Notes: generated from the sequence alone by a model not told the origin. Positions 10,102 through 19,063 are shown, counted from the first letter of the stretch. The stretch is 64,000 nt of DNA from Sphingomonas sp. Leaf343 (GCF_001423765.1 NZ_LMPG01000011.1:1-64000), one strand, 5' to 3'. Made by a program: numbers and translations.

Positions 10102-10680
10102 ATGCGTATCGACCTGATCCCGGTGGGCAAAAGCCCGCCGGACGACCTGAACGTCATCATCGAGGTGCCGACCGGCGGCGAGCCGGTGAAGTACGAGTTC
10201 GACAAGGCGTCGGGCGCGCTGTTCGTCGACCGCATCCTGCACACGCCGATGCGCTATCCGGCGAATTACGGCTTCGTGCCGCACACGCTTTCGCCGGATG
10301 GCGATCCGCTCGACGCGCTGGTCATCGCCCGCTCGCCGTTCATTCCCGGCTGCGTCGTCCGCGCGCGTCCGATCGCGGTGCTGAACCTGGAAGACGAGGC
10401 CGGCGGCGACGAGAAGCTCGTCTGCGTCCCCGTCGACGAGGTGTTCCCCTATTACTCCAACGTCGGCGGCCGCGCCGACGTGCCGGAGATCGTGTTCGAG
10501 CAGATCGAGCACTTCTTCACCCACTATAAGGATCTCGAAAAGAAGAAGTGGGTCCGCATCGGCGTCTGGGGCGATGCGGACGAAGCCAAGCGCATCACGA
10601 TCGAGGCGATCGCCCGCTACGACGAGGCCAAGGCCAAGGGCGAGGAACCGCACGACCACGACGTCCCCGGCCGCGATTGA
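10102..10680 (+). CDS. ppa: Inorganic pyrophosphatase (family I)
   Basis: This cytosolic Mg-dependent enzyme hydrolyses pyrophosphate released by biosynthesis. The signature DGDPLD (66-71) holds the metal-binding aspartates. The substrate-pocket residues KYEFDK (30-35) and MRYPANYGFVP (50-60) are intact. The 192 aa slightly exceed the usual 175 because of an acidic and His-rich tail. The start at 10102 follows GGGGGAC. The 2OG-oxygenase-like gene starts 21 bases downstream, so they are probably co-transcribed. Confidence 0.96.
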   Translation: MRIDLIPVGKSPPDDLNVIIEVPTGGEPVKYEFDKASGALFVDRILHTPMRYPANYGFVPHTLSPDGDPLDALVIARSPFIPGCVVRARPIAVLNLEDEAGGDEKLVCVPVDEVFPYYSNVGGRADVPEIVFEQIEHFFTHYKDLEKKKWVRIGVWGDADEAKRITIEAIARYDEAKAKGEEPHDHDVPGRD

Positions 10681-10701
10681 CCTTCGGCCTGCGGTCCGGC
10701 G

Positions 10702-11367
10702 ATGGGCGAGTATGACGGCATCCGCGTGCGCGCCGACCTGCTCGGCCTGTACGAGACGCCCATCCTGCACGGGCACCTCGCCGACTCGCAGGCGCTGACT
10801 GCCGCGCTGGCGGCGGCGATCCGGGCGAAGCGCGCGGCCGATTCCGGCATCGCGCGGTCCAATGTCGGTGGCTGGCACTCGGCCACCGACATGCTCGGCA
10901 CCGGTGGAACGGGGTGGGGCGGCCCCGCTGCCGCGACGCTCGCGGACACGGCGGTGAAGATGTGCAAGCGCCTGTCGTGGTTCGACGGGCGCGATGCCGC
11001 GTCGTACGAATGGACGGTGCGGATGTGGGCGAACGTGTCGCCCGCCGGCGCGCTGAACATGAGCCACGCGCATCCCGGCGTGCTTTGGGCCGCAGTGTTC
11101 TACGTCGATATGGGTACGCCCCCCGCGGAGGGAGAGGCCGGCGGCGAACTGTTCTTCGAAGACCCCCGCGCCCCCGTCCCCTATATGCGCCTGCCCGGCT
11201 TCCGCCTCGTCGGCACGGACGGCCAGCCGCAACCGATCGAACGCCGCGTCGTCACCCGGGCCGGCGACCTCGTCGTCTTCCCCGCCTGGACCCGCCACGG
11301 TGTCCGCCCGCATCTCGGGACCGGCGACCGGATCTCGGTGGCAATGAACATCGACGTGAAATCCTAG
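10702..11367 (+). CDS. Putative 2OG-Fe(II) oxygenase (TIGR02466-like)
   Basis: The 221-aa protein resembles the putative 2-oxoglutarate/Fe(II) dioxygenases grouped as TIGR02466. A jelly-roll core has the first His cluster in ANVSPAGALNMSHAHPGV and the distal metal His in VVFPAWTRHGVRPH, with the R of GDRISVAMNID as the likely 2OG-binding residue. No substrate is known. It follows ppa by 21 bases with no promoter visible, and faces the convergent GNAT gene. Confidence 0.75.
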   Translation: MGEYDGIRVRADLLGLYETPILHGHLADSQALTAALAAAIRAKRAADSGIARSNVGGWHSATDMLGTGGTGWGGPAAATLADTAVKMCKRLSWFDGRDAASYEWTVRMWANVSPAGALNMSHAHPGVLWAAVFYVDMGTPPAEGEAGGELFFEDPRAPVPYMRLPGFRLVGTDGQPQPIERRVVTRAGDLVVFPAWTRHGVRPHLGTGDRISVAMNIDVKS

Positions 11368-11446
11368 GACTATCCGGAGGGGCTTGGCTTCTCCCGGAAT
11401 GCGGCCGGTGCCGCCATGCGTGCAGGCATAGCGGGCGAAGCGTGGC

Positions 11447-11917
11447 TCACCCGGGCTCCGCCAGCCTGCGCAACGCTTCGCCGTCGACGCGCTGCACGGT
11501 CCACTCGTCCTGCCCCACCGCGCCCATCGCGCGGTAAAAGGCGATCGCGTCCGCGTTCCAGTCCAGCACCGACCATTCGAAGCGGGCGCAATCGCGCTCC
11601 ACCGCCAGCGCCGCCAGATGCCGCAACAGCGCCTTGCCGAAGCCGCGCCCGCGTGCGGCGGGGGTCACGTACAGATCCTCCAGATACAGGCCGCGCTTGC
11701 CCTGCCACGTGGAGAAATTGTGGAAGAACAGCGCAAAGCCGAGCGGCTCGCCATCTTCGGCGATCACCGCCTCCGCGGCGGGTCGATCACCGAAGAGGGC
11801 GTCGTGCAGCATCGGCCCGGTCGCCAGCACGGCATCCGGCTCGCGCTCGAACACCGCCAGTTCGCGCACGAAGCGCAGGATGGTGGCGACGTCGGCGGGT
11901 TGGGCGGGCCGGATCAC
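11447..11917 (-). CDS. GNAT-family N-acetyltransferase
   Basis: The 156-aa protein has a full GNAT fold: IRPAQPADVATILRFVREL (beta1-alpha1), LYLEDLYVTPAARGRGFGKAL with the acetyl-CoA R-G-R-G-F-G loop near 89-94, and SVLDWNADAIAFYRAMGAV at the end. It most resembles diamine/thialysine N-acetyltransferase-type members, but the substrate cannot be read from sequence. The start is a GTG at 11917 that overlaps the EamA stop as GTGA, so it is the last cistron of a four-gene chain. Confidence 0.85.
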   Translation of the reverse strand: MIRPAQPADVATILRFVRELAVFEREPDAVLATGPMLHDALFGDRPAAEAVIAEDGEPLGFALFFHNFSTWQGKRGLYLEDLYVTPAARGRGFGKALLRHLAALAVERDCARFEWSVLDWNADAIAFYRAMGAVGQDEWTVQRVDGEALRRLAEPG

Positions 11918-12813
11918 GGCACCACCTGCATCTGCGCGGCGATGTCCCTCGACCGGGCGGCGTACAGGCACGCGGCGACGATCACGCCCGCCCCCGCGAT
12001 CGTCCACAGCGACAGGCGTTCCCCGAACACTGCATAGCCGAGCAGCGCGGCATACAGGAACGATGTGTACTCGGTGGTCGCAAGATAGCCCGTCTCCCCA
12101 TGGGCATAGGCCCAGCCCAGCAGGAACAGCGACGCCGTCGCCAGCGCCGCGCCGATCGCCAGCTTGGGCCATTCGCCCGCATCCGGCCATATCGCCAGCC
12201 ACGGCGCGGCGCAGAGCAGGATCAGGCCAATGATCCCCGACTGGAAGAACGCGATCTCCCCCGGCCCCGCGGCCTGCGACTGCAATCGTGCGACGATCAG
12301 GTTCACCGCGTACAGCACCGCCGATGCGATCACCGCCACCGATCCGGCCAGCGCCTCCTCGCCCAGCCGCATCTGCGACTGCCCGGCCAGCACGACCAGT
12401 ACGCCGCCGAGCGCCGCGGCGGAGCCGATCGCGACCTGCAGGCCGACGCGTTCCTTGAGCACGACCGCGCCCAGCAGCAGCGCAAGGATCGGCGCGACGT
12501 AGGTCAGCGTGATCGCCTGCGCCATCGGCACGCGCGCCAGTCCCCAGAAGAACAGCACCGCCATCACCGCCGTGACGCAGGCGCGCAGCACGTGTAGCCG
12601 GAACCCCCGTGCGCTGGGCCGCGGCGCACCGCCGACGCGCCAGACCGCCGCGCCCAGCCCGGCCGAGATCAGCGTGCGCCACAGCAGCGCGTTGTAGACG
12701 CCGATCGCCAGCACCAGCGACTTCATGAACGCGTCCATGATCGAGAACAGCCCGATCCCCGCCGCCGCCACGGCAAAGGCGAGCGCGGGGGTAACGGTGC
12801 GGGATGCGGTCAC
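11914..12813 (-). CDS. EamA/DMT-family transporter
   Basis: The 299-aa product has ten hydrophobic segments in two repeats of five, the EamA arrangement. Family features include YNALLWRTLISAGLGAA near the start and YVAPILALLLGAVVLKERV at the end of the first repeat. It is an inner-membrane metabolite exporter of unknown substrate. The GTG start at 12813 overlaps the PIN toxin stop as GTGA and its own stop overlaps the GNAT start as GTGA. Its expression therefore appears tied to the toxin-antitoxin genes. Confidence 0.88.
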   Translation of the reverse strand: MTASRTVTPALAFAVAAAGIGLFSIMDAFMKSLVLAIGVYNALLWRTLISAGLGAAVWRVGGAPRPSARGFRLHVLRACVTAVMAVLFFWGLARVPMAQAITLTYVAPILALLLGAVVLKERVGLQVAIGSAAALGGVLVVLAGQSQMRLGEEALAGSVAVIASAVLYAVNLIVARLQSQAAGPGEIAFFQSGIIGLILLCAAPWLAIWPDAGEWPKLAIGAALATASLFLLGWAYAHGETGYLATTEYTSFLYAALLGYAVFGERLSLWTIAGAGVIVAACLYAARSRDIAAQMQVVP

Positions 12814-13190
12814 CGGATTTGCCGTATCTCAATTGCAAGACCCAACGTCGACCACTTTGTATCGGCGGTCAGCAGCGAAAGATTTTTCTGAAGCGCCAGG
12901 GCAAGGCAAATCCGATCAGCCAACGACACGTCGTCGTAGCGTGTCCGTAGCCGCAAGGACGCGGCCAGGATCGCCTGCTGCTCGTCGAACGGTGTAACGA
13001 CGAGGCCCAAGTCATCCAGCAACGCTTTGCAAGCCGCAACGTCGATGCCCTGGTCACTCATCTTCGCAAGCGTCTCAGAGAAGTTGACCGCGCTGAACAA
13101 CGCGCCATGCAAATACGGGATGGCGACCTCTGCGCCTTTTTCCTGCTGAAGCACCGCCATCACGGCGGATGCGTCGACAACATGCGTCAC
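12810..13190 (-). CDS. PIN-domain toxin (VapC-like)
   Basis: The PIN ribonuclease pattern is present: VVDASAVMAVL with the first Asp, the acidic NFSETLAKM, and LADRICLALALQKNLSLLTADTKW with the third and fourth acidic positions. These place four metal-binding acids as in VapC toxins, which cleave tRNA or rRNA. I take the GTG at 13190, which overlaps the antitoxin stop as GTGA (126 aa); the ATG at 13214 would give 134 aa. The stop overlaps the EamA start. Confidence 0.87.
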   Translation of the reverse strand: MTHVVDASAVMAVLQQEKGAEVAIPYLHGALFSAVNFSETLAKMSDQGIDVAACKALLDDLGLVVTPFDEQQAILAASLRLRTRYDDVSLADRICLALALQKNLSLLTADTKWSTLGLAIEIRQIR

Positions 13191-13480
13191 GCGCCCGGGC
13201 GATCCCTGGACCACCTGCCATGATCGACGTTCTCGCGCGCCGCCTCCGCACGACGGTCGGCTATCAACTCGTCTGCGATGCTATTCTGGTCGCCGGGCGG
13301 CAGCATTGCCCGAAAACGCGCCTGCACATCACGGACGACCTGCTCGTAGTTCTTCAATACAAGCTTGCCATCCTCCCGGGCGATCGTCAGCACCGTGCCC
13401 GGACGCAGCCCGAGTTCCTCCGCCAGTTCTTCCGGCAGGACCAACTGTCCTTCAGCAGTGACACGGGCTTGATAGGTCAC
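13187..13480 (-). CDS. AbrB/SpoVT-type antitoxin
   Basis: The N-terminal swapped-hairpin motif TYQARVTAEGQLVLPEELAEELGLRPGTVL is the AbrB/MazE DNA-binding fold, which autoregulates the operon. The C-terminal half (residues 45-97) is helical and charged and would bind the PIN toxin. The start is a GTG at 13480. It lies 34 bases after the ispG stop on the same strand; that gap contains an AT-richer stretch that could hold its promoter. Confidence 0.85.
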   Translation of the reverse strand: MTYQARVTAEGQLVLPEELAEELGLRPGTVLTIAREDGKLVLKNYEQVVRDVQARFRAMLPPGDQNSIADELIADRRAEAARENVDHGRWSRDRPGA

Positions 13481-13514
13481 GGACGACGCTCCGCTGATAA
13501 GGCTAACACAGGAC

Positions 13515-14639
13515 CTATGCCGCCGCCAGCGCCCGCGCCTCGTCCGCGGCGTCGATCTCCGCCGCCTTGGCCTCCACCAGCCGCACGATATGCTCGATCA
13601 TGTCGGCGTCCTGGACGTGGTGATCGGTGACGCCCGACAGATACACCATGTGCTTGCCGTTGCCGCCGCCGGTGATGCCGATATCGGTCTCGCGCGCCTC
13701 GCCCGGTCCGTTGACGACGCAGCCGAGCACCGACAGCGACATCGGCGTGCGGATATGCGTCAACCGCTCCTCCAGCGCCTGTACGGTGCGGATCACGTCG
13801 AACCCCTGCCGCGCGCAGCTGGGGCAGGACACGACGCGGACGCCGCGGTTGCGGATGCCCAGCGCCTTCAGGATCTCGAAGCCGACGCGGACCTCCTCCT
13901 CGGGTTCCGCCGACAGCGACACGCGGATCGTGTCGCCGATGCCGTACCAGAGCAAGGATCCCATCCCGATCGACGATTTGACGGTGCCGCCGATCAGGCC
14001 GCCCGCCTCGGTGATGCCGAGATGCAGCGGGCAATCCACGACCTCCGCCAGCTGCTGGTACGCCGCGACCGCCAGGAACAGGTCGGACGCCTTCACCGCG
14101 ACCTTGAACTCGTGGAAATCGTGGTCCTGCAACAGCTTGATGTGGTCCATCGCCGATTCGACCAGCGCATCGGGGCACGGCTCGCCATATTTCTCCAGCA
14201 GGTGCCGCTCCAGCGACCCGCCATTGACGCCGATCCGGATCGCGCAGCCATTCGCCTTCGCCGCGTTGACGACCTCCTTCACCCGCGCGGCCGAGCCGAT
14301 ATTGCCGGGATTGATCCGCAGGCACGCGACGCCCGCGTCCGCCGCCTCCAGCGCGCGCTTGTAGTGGAAGTGGATGTCGGCGACGATCGGCACCCGCGAT
14401 GCGCGGACGATCTGCTTCAGCGCCGCGGTGCTTTCCACATCGGGGGCGGAGACGCGGATGATGTCGACGCCCGCATCCTCGCACCGGCGGATCTGGTCGA
14501 TCGTCGCGACGGGATCGCTGGTCGGCGTATTGGTCATCGTCTGCACGGTGACGGGCGCGCCGCCGCCGACAGGGACGGTGCCGACCATGATCTGGCGGCT
14601 CTGACGGCGGACGATGTCACGCCAGGGTCTGATGGACAT
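13515..14639 (-). CDS. ispG: 4-hydroxy-3-methylbut-2-en-1-yl diphosphate synthase
   Basis: This iron-sulfur enzyme of the MEP isoprenoid pathway converts MEcPP to HMBPP. Full length at 374 aa. The [4Fe-4S] ligands are Cys272 and Cys275 ([12 protein letters not shown]) and Cys307 with Glu314 ([11 protein letters not shown]). The TIM-barrel region has [13 protein letters not shown] and LRINPGNIG. The start MSIRPWRDI is the first ATG, facing the divergent acyltransferase gene. The product feeds ubiquinone and carotenoids. Confidence 0.97.
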   Translation of the reverse strand: MSIRPWRDIVRRQSRQIMVGTVPVGGGAPVTVQTMTNTPTSDPVATIDQIRRCEDAGVDIIRVSAPDVESTAALKQIVRASRVPIVADIHFHYKRALEAADAGVACLRINPGNIGSAARVKEVVNAAKANGCAIRIGVNGGSLERHLLEKYGEPCPDALVESAMDHIKLLQDHDFHEFKVAVKASDLFLAVAAYQQLAEVVDCPLHLGITEAGGLIGGTVKSSIGMGSLLWYGIGDTIRVSLSAEPEEEVRVGFEILKALGIRNRGVRVVSCPSCARQGFDVIRTVQALEERLTHIRTPMSLSVLGCVVNGPGEARETDIGITGGGNGKHMVYLSGVTDHHVQDADMIEHIVRLVEAKAAEIDAADEARALAAA

Positions 14640-14697
14640 GGGGCTCTTATACAGCGCGCGGGTTGCGGTTCAAAGACCAGGGTGTACGGCAGCGCCA

Positions 14698-15873
14698 ATG
14701 ACCGAAACGCCAGCGATCAGGCGGCATTATGAGCCAACCGCCATCCGGCGGCATTATGGGATGGACTGGCTGAGGATCGGCGCGTTCGCAATCCTGATCC
14801 TCTACCATATCGGCATGGTCTTCGTGCCGTGGAACTTCCACGCCAAGTCGCACCATGTCGAACGCTGGGCGACGGTGCCGATGCTTGCGGTCAACGCGTG
14901 GCGGCTGACCTTGCTGTTCGTCGTATCGGGTTACGCCAGCCGCGCGCTGCTGGCGCGGTCGCACGGGCTGGGCCGATTCGTGCGCGACCGGAGCTGGCGG
15001 CTGCTGGTGCCGCTGGCGCTAGGCGTCGCCGTGGTGGTGCCGCCGCAGGCTTGGGTGGAGCTGGTGCTGCGCTATGGCTATCCGGCCGGCTATCTGCATT
15101 TCTGGGGGCATGATTATTTCACCTTCCGGCGACTCGGTCAGGTGACGGTGCCGACGTGGAACCATCTGTGGTTCGTCGGCTACCTGTGGCTCTACACCGC
15201 CCTGCTGGCGATCGGCGTCGCCGCGATCCGCATCCGGAGGGCGCAGCACGGCTTCGACTGGCTGTTCGGCAGCGCGCTGGGCGGTGTAGGGGTGATCGTC
15301 GTCCCGCTGGCGTGGTCGACCGCGATCCACGCGCGCTGGTTCCAGATGGTGGGGGAGACTCACGCACTGGTCGGCGACTGGATCGCGCACCTTTCGTATT
15401 TCCCTGCCTTCCTGTTCGGCTTCGCGCTCGCCCGATCGCCCGCGACGATGCGCGCGATCGGGCGGTGGTGGCCGGCGGGTGCGGTGCTGGCGATCGCCGG
15501 ATACGCCTATGTCGTGGGGATCGAGCGGGGCTGGATCGGCCCATGGGGGCCGGCATTGTTCGCGCGCTACGGCGTTGCGCATGCGGCGCAGCAATGGGGC
15601 GCGATCGTCGCCCTGATCGGCATCGCCGAGCGCTGGTTCAACCGCGATGCGCCGATCCGCGCGACCCTGACGGAGGCGGTCTTTCCCTTCTACCTTGTCC
15701 ATCAGACGATCATCGTCGTCGTCGCCTACGTGCTGTGGAACGCGGCTTTGACCGCGGGACAGGAGTTCGCGGTGCTGGTCGCCGCGACCGTCGCGGGTTG
15801 CACCGCCTTCTACTATGGGGGCCGCGCGGTGCCGTGGCTCAGGCCGCTGATCGGACTTCGGAGACAATCATGA
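14698..15873 (+). CDS. Acyltransferase 3-family membrane protein
   Basis: The protein has about ten membrane helices and the acyltransferase-3 N-terminus RRHYGMDWLRIGAF...LYHIGMVFVPW, including the H of helix 1. Related proteins (OpgC/OafA type) transfer acyl or succinyl groups to periplasmic or surface saccharides. The ATG at 14698 is preferred because an earlier start at 14614 overlaps ispG. An in-frame 27-base near-duplication (14713-14739 and 14740-14766) repeats the residues AIRRHY just before the conserved motif; ATG 14761 is the alternative start. The stop overlaps the next start as ATGA. Confidence 0.85.
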   Translation: MTETPAIRRHYEPTAIRRHYGMDWLRIGAFAILILYHIGMVFVPWNFHAKSHHVERWATVPMLAVNAWRLTLLFVVSGYASRALLARSHGLGRFVRDRSWRLLVPLALGVAVVVPPQAWVELVLRYGYPAGYLHFWGHDYFTFRRLGQVTVPTWNHLWFVGYLWLYTALLAIGVAAIRIRRAQHGFDWLFGSALGGVGVIVVPLAWSTAIHARWFQMVGETHALVGDWIAHLSYFPAFLFGFALARSPATMRAIGRWWPAGAVLAIAGYAYVVGIERGWIGPWGPALFARYGVAHAAQQWGAIVALIGIAERWFNRDAPIRATLTEAVFPFYLVHQTIIVVVAYVLWNAALTAGQEFAVLVAATVAGCTAFYYGGRAVPWLRPLIGLRRQS

Positions 15874-16784
15874 CGTGGACGCTGATGGTGCATGGCGGCG
15901 CGGGCCGGATCGACCGCGACGCGCTGACGTCCGCCATGGACGCAGGCGCGCGCGCCGGTCTGGCGCAGGCGCTCGACGCCGGGGCCGCGCTGCTGGCCGC
16001 CGGCGGCGAGGCGCTGGACGCGGTGCAGGCGGCGGTCGAGGTGCTGGAGGACGACCCGCATTTCAATGCCGGGCGCGGCGCGGTCCTGACCTTCGACGGC
16101 CAGATCGAGCACGACGCCGCGATCATGGACGGACGCAACCGCAATGCCGGCGCGATCGCCGGGATCGCCGGCACCCGCCACCCCGTCGCGCTCGCCCGCG
16201 CGGTGATGGAGCATAGTCCGCACGTCTTCCTCGCCGGCAGGGGGGCGAACGTCTTCTCCCGCGAACAGGGTTTGGAGCAGATCGACCCCGACTGGTTCGT
16301 GCTGCCCGAACGCCGCGCGCAATTGGCGAAGATGAAGGCGGACAGCGACTGGTTCGACGTCGACATGAAATACGGCACCGTCGGCGCGGTCGCCCGCGAT
16401 GCGGCGGGCCATGTCGCGGCGGCGACCTCCACCGGCGGCGTCACCGGCAAGCGCTGGGGCCGGATCGGCGACACGCCGGTGATCGGTGCGGGCACCTTCG
16501 CCGACGACCGGGCGTGCGCGGTATCGTGCACCGGTTCCGGCGAGTTCTTCCTGCGCGAGTCCGTCGCGCGCGAGATCGCGGCGCGGATGCGGCTGGCCGG
16601 CGAAACCCCGGCACAGGCAGCCGCGACCGTGCTGGCGGGCGTACGCGCGATGGGCGGCACCGGCGGCGTCATCGTCTGCCCCACGAGCGGCGATCCGATC
16701 TGGCATTTCAATACCTTGGGCATGTATCGGGGCACTGTCAGCGCGACGACGAGGGAGGTCGCGATCTACGGAGACGAGGGATGA
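15870..16784 (+). CDS. Isoaspartyl peptidase / L-asparaginase (Ntn hydrolase)
   Basis: This plant-type asparaginase is made as a precursor that cleaves itself before a catalytic threonine. That residue is T170 in MKYGTVGAVARD. The N-terminal WTLMVHGGAGRI and HFNAGRGAVLTFDGQIEHDAAIMDG are family signatures, and STGGVTGKRWGRIGDTPVIGAG follows the cleavage site. Length 304 aa is normal. It hydrolyses isoaspartyl dipeptides and asparagine. The start overlaps the acyltransferase stop and its stop overlaps the nuclease start, both as ATGA. Confidence 0.93.
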   Translation: MTWTLMVHGGAGRIDRDALTSAMDAGARAGLAQALDAGAALLAAGGEALDAVQAAVEVLEDDPHFNAGRGAVLTFDGQIEHDAAIMDGRNRNAGAIAGIAGTRHPVALARAVMEHSPHVFLAGRGANVFSREQGLEQIDPDWFVLPERRAQLAKMKADSDWFDVDMKYGTVGAVARDAAGHVAAATSTGGVTGKRWGRIGDTPVIGAGTFADDRACAVSCTGSGEFFLRESVAREIAARMRLAGETPAQAAATVLAGVRAMGGTGGVIVCPTSGDPIWHFNTLGMYRGTVSATTREVAIYGDEG

Positions 16785-17635
16785 AGCGTATCGTCGCGGC
16801 GCTGTTGCTGCCGTTCCTGCTGCTCGCGCAGCCCGCCGCGGCGTTCTGGGAATATGGCCATCAGACGGTCGCCTCGATAGCCTATGCCAACGTCACGCCG
16901 CGCACCCGCGCCGCGATCGGCCGCATCCTCCTGGCCCAGGCGCAGCTCGGCACCCCCGGATGCCCCGCCCGCACCATTCAGGAAGCGAGCGTCTGGCCCG
17001 ATTGCGTCAAGCCGCTGAAGGACGCCGCCGGCCAATCGCGGTTCGGCTATGCCTATAGCTGGCACTATCAGAACGTGAACATCTGCCAGCCCTTCACGCT
17101 GAAGCCCGCGTGCACTGACGGCGACTGCGTCTCGACCCAGATCGACCGGCAGGCCGCGATGCTTGCCAACCGGCGCGCTCCTGCGAAGGACCGGGCGATG
17201 GCGCTCGCCTTCCTCGCCCATTTCGTCGGCGACCTGCACCAGCCGCTGCATGCGGGTGACAAGTCGGACAAGGGCGGTAACGATGCCAGGGCCGCGTACG
17301 GCATCTATGCGCCGACGCGGCTGAACCTGCATTCGGTCTGGGACGGCCTGCTGGCGGAGCGCGCGATCTCCTCGCCGCCGCCCCTCGTCCGCCGCTATTC
17401 CGCCGCCGACCGCGCACGGCTCGGCGCGGGCACCGTCACCGACTGGAGCCGCGAAAGCTGGCAGGTCGCCCACACCGCCTACGAAGTCGCCATGCACGGC
17501 GACCCGTGCCGGCCGACGCCGGCGCGCGTGACGCTGACCGACGCGAACGTGGAAAAGCTGGTGCCGGTGATGCGCAACGAGGTCGTGAAGGGCGGACTGC
17601 GGCTGGCGAAGATGCTGGACCGTGCGCTGGGCTAA
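16781..17635 (+). CDS. S1/P1-type nuclease, secreted
   Basis: A signal peptide (KRIVAALLLPFLLLAQPAAA) ends just before FWEYGHQTVASIA. In S1/P1 nucleases the N-terminal Trp of the mature enzyme is itself a zinc ligand and the His follows closely, as here. The other zinc ligands sit in FLAHFVGDLHQPLHAG and NLHSVWDG. The enzyme degrades single-stranded DNA and RNA outside the cytoplasm. Paired cysteines fit an exported protein. It is the last gene of a three-gene chain. Confidence 0.9.
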   Translation: MKRIVAALLLPFLLLAQPAAAFWEYGHQTVASIAYANVTPRTRAAIGRILLAQAQLGTPGCPARTIQEASVWPDCVKPLKDAAGQSRFGYAYSWHYQNVNICQPFTLKPACTDGDCVSTQIDRQAAMLANRRAPAKDRAMALAFLAHFVGDLHQPLHAGDKSDKGGNDARAAYGIYAPTRLNLHSVWDGLLAERAISSPPPLVRRYSAADRARLGAGTVTDWSRESWQVAHTAYEVAMHGDPCRPTPARVTLTDANVEKLVPVMRNEVVKGGLRLAKMLDRALG

Positions 17636-17638
17636 GAC

Positions 17639-17665
17639 GTCACGCCGGGACGGGCCCGGCATGAC
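17639..17665. terminator. Hairpin between convergent nuclease and hydrolase genes
   Basis: GTCACGCCGGG at 17639-17649 can pair with CCCGGCATGAC at 17655-17665 around a short loop. There is no T run on either side, so it is a weak or factor-assisted terminator at best. Confidence 0.45.
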
Positions 17666-17674
17666 GGCAGGCCG

Positions 17675-18604
17675 CTACCGCCCCACCGCCTTCGCGACCG
17701 CGTCCACAACGCCCGGCGCGACCGGCAGGGACGGATCGGCATAGGCTGACAGGTTCGGGGCACGGCCCTCGCCGACCGTCTTCAACACGTGGTTCACTCC
17801 GGGCACGATCGCCAGCGTCGCCTGCGGGTCGGCCTTCGCCAGTGCCCGCGCGTCGTCCACCGACACCTGCAGATCGCGGTCGCCCTGCACGATCAGCACG
17901 GGCAGCATGATCCGCGCCGCCAGCGTCACCGGGTCCTGCGCGAAGGCATCGATCAGGAATCCCTGCACCGCCGCCGGGAACAGCCCGGCGAGCGGTGGCG
18001 GCAGCGTCGCCGGGTCGACGCGCCGGCCCGCCTCCAGCGAGTCGATCGCGCCGAGCGCTGCCGACAGGATCGGTGCGTTGGCCGGATTGGCCCGCAACTG
18101 CTCGCGCATCACCGCGCCGAGCGGCCGCCCGGGCGCGGCGATCAGGATCACGCCGCACAGTCCGCGCGGGTCCTGCGCTGCCCTCAGCGCGACCAGCCCG
18201 CCCTCGCTATGCCCCAGCAGCCACGCGCATAGTGCACCCGTCCGCCGCGCCGCCTCCGCGGCCCAGCCCTTCGCGTCCGCGGCATAGTCGGCGATCGTCA
18301 CCGCATTCGCGTCCGTAACCGCGCGACCGCTCCCGAACATGCCGCGCTTGTCGATCCGCAGCGTGGAGACACCGCGCTCCGCCAGCGCCTCCGCCAGCAG
18401 GCGATAGGAGGCCGCGGTCACGCCCATCGGGTTGTTGCCGTCGCGATCGGTCGGCCCGGAGCCGGAGATCACCACCACGACCGGCGCGCCTTTTCCGGCG
18501 TCCAGCAACGTCCCCGCCAGCGGCCCCTGCGGCCCCGGGATCGTCACCGCACTCGCGACCGCCGCCGTCTTCACCGCAGCCGCCATCATCGTCATCCAGA
18601 TCAT
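17675..18604 (-). CDS. Alpha/beta-hydrolase, exported
   Basis: After a short hydrophobic leader (MIWMTMMAAAVKTAAVASAV), the oxyanion region VVVVISGSGPTDRDGNNPMG and the nucleophile elbow LLGHSEGGLVAL (G-H-S-E-G) define a serine alpha/beta-hydrolase. The catalytic Asp follows in VQGDRDLQVS and the His in VPGVNHVLK. It resembles serine aminopeptidase-like hydrolases whose substrate is unknown. The start at 18604 is 13 bases after the small membrane protein stop; an upstream in-frame extension to 18715 is rejected because it overlaps that gene. Confidence 0.87.
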   Translation of the reverse strand: MIWMTMMAAAVKTAAVASAVTIPGPQGPLAGTLLDAGKGAPVVVVISGSGPTDRDGNNPMGVTAASYRLLAEALAERGVSTLRIDKRGMFGSGRAVTDANAVTIADYAADAKGWAAEAARRTGALCAWLLGHSEGGLVALRAAQDPRGLCGVILIAAPGRPLGAVMREQLRANPANAPILSAALGAIDSLEAGRRVDPATLPPPLAGLFPAAVQGFLIDAFAQDPVTLAARIMLPVLIVQGDRDLQVSVDDARALAKADPQATLAIVPGVNHVLKTVGEGRAPNLSAYADPSLPVAPGVVDAVAKAVGR

Positions 18605-18617
18605 CGCCCTGCTCCCC

Positions 18618-18854
18618 TCATGTTGTCGACCTCGGCCATGCAAACACCGCGAAGACGGCGCTGCTGCCCAGCAGAAACACCGTCCAGACCGCCACCATCC
18701 ACGCCGGCGGCGCACCGTCGCGCGCGAACACCAGCCAGGTCGGGATTGTCACCACGATCAGGAAGACGATCGTCGCCAGCCATCCCGCCCCGGTCACCGG
18801 CCGGAACGACAATCCGCTTCGCACGAACCACGCCCGCTCATTCGCCATCGTCAT
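18618..18854 (-). CDS. Small two-TM membrane protein
   Basis: The 78-aa product has two helices, about WLATIVFLIVVTIPTWLVFA and WMVAVWTVFLLGSSAVFAVF. It starts inside the end of the ribbon-helix-helix gene (17-base overlap) and ends 13 bases before the hydrolase start. That tight packing is the main support for it being real. ATG 18848 is an alternative start. Function unknown. Confidence 0.65.
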   Translation of the reverse strand: MTMANERAWFVRSGLSFRPVTGAGWLATIVFLIVVTIPTWLVFARDGAPPAWMVAVWTVFLLGSSAVFAVFAWPRSTT

Positions 18855-19050
18855 CCCCCTTCGGCGGTCGCCCGCGTCGCGCCGGTTGCGGCGCGTCCAG
18901 CTTCACCCCCCGCCGCGCCAGCGCCTCGCGCAGCAGGCATTCCACTTCCGCATTGACGCTGCGCAAATCGCCCGTCGCCGCCCGCTCGATCGCCGCGTAT
19001 AAGGCGGGATCGAGACGCAGCGGAAAGGCTTTGCGCGGCGGGACGGTCAT
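18838..19050 (-). CDS. Arc-type ribbon-helix-helix protein
   Basis: The 70-aa protein FPLRLDPALYAAIERAATGDLRSVNAEVECLLREALARRG fits the Arc/HicB-type ribbon-helix-helix: a beta strand with alternating polar residues, helix A, then S-V-N-A at the start of helix B. The basic tail RRGRPPKG may contact the DNA backbone. It begins 13 bases after the SPFH gene. No toxin partner is recognisable next to it, so it may simply regulate this cluster. Confidence 0.75.
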   Translation of the reverse strand: MTVPPRKAFPLRLDPALYAAIERAATGDLRSVNAEVECLLREALARRGVKLDAPQPARRGRPPKGDDDGE

Positions 19051-19063
19051 CGTCGGACCAGCA

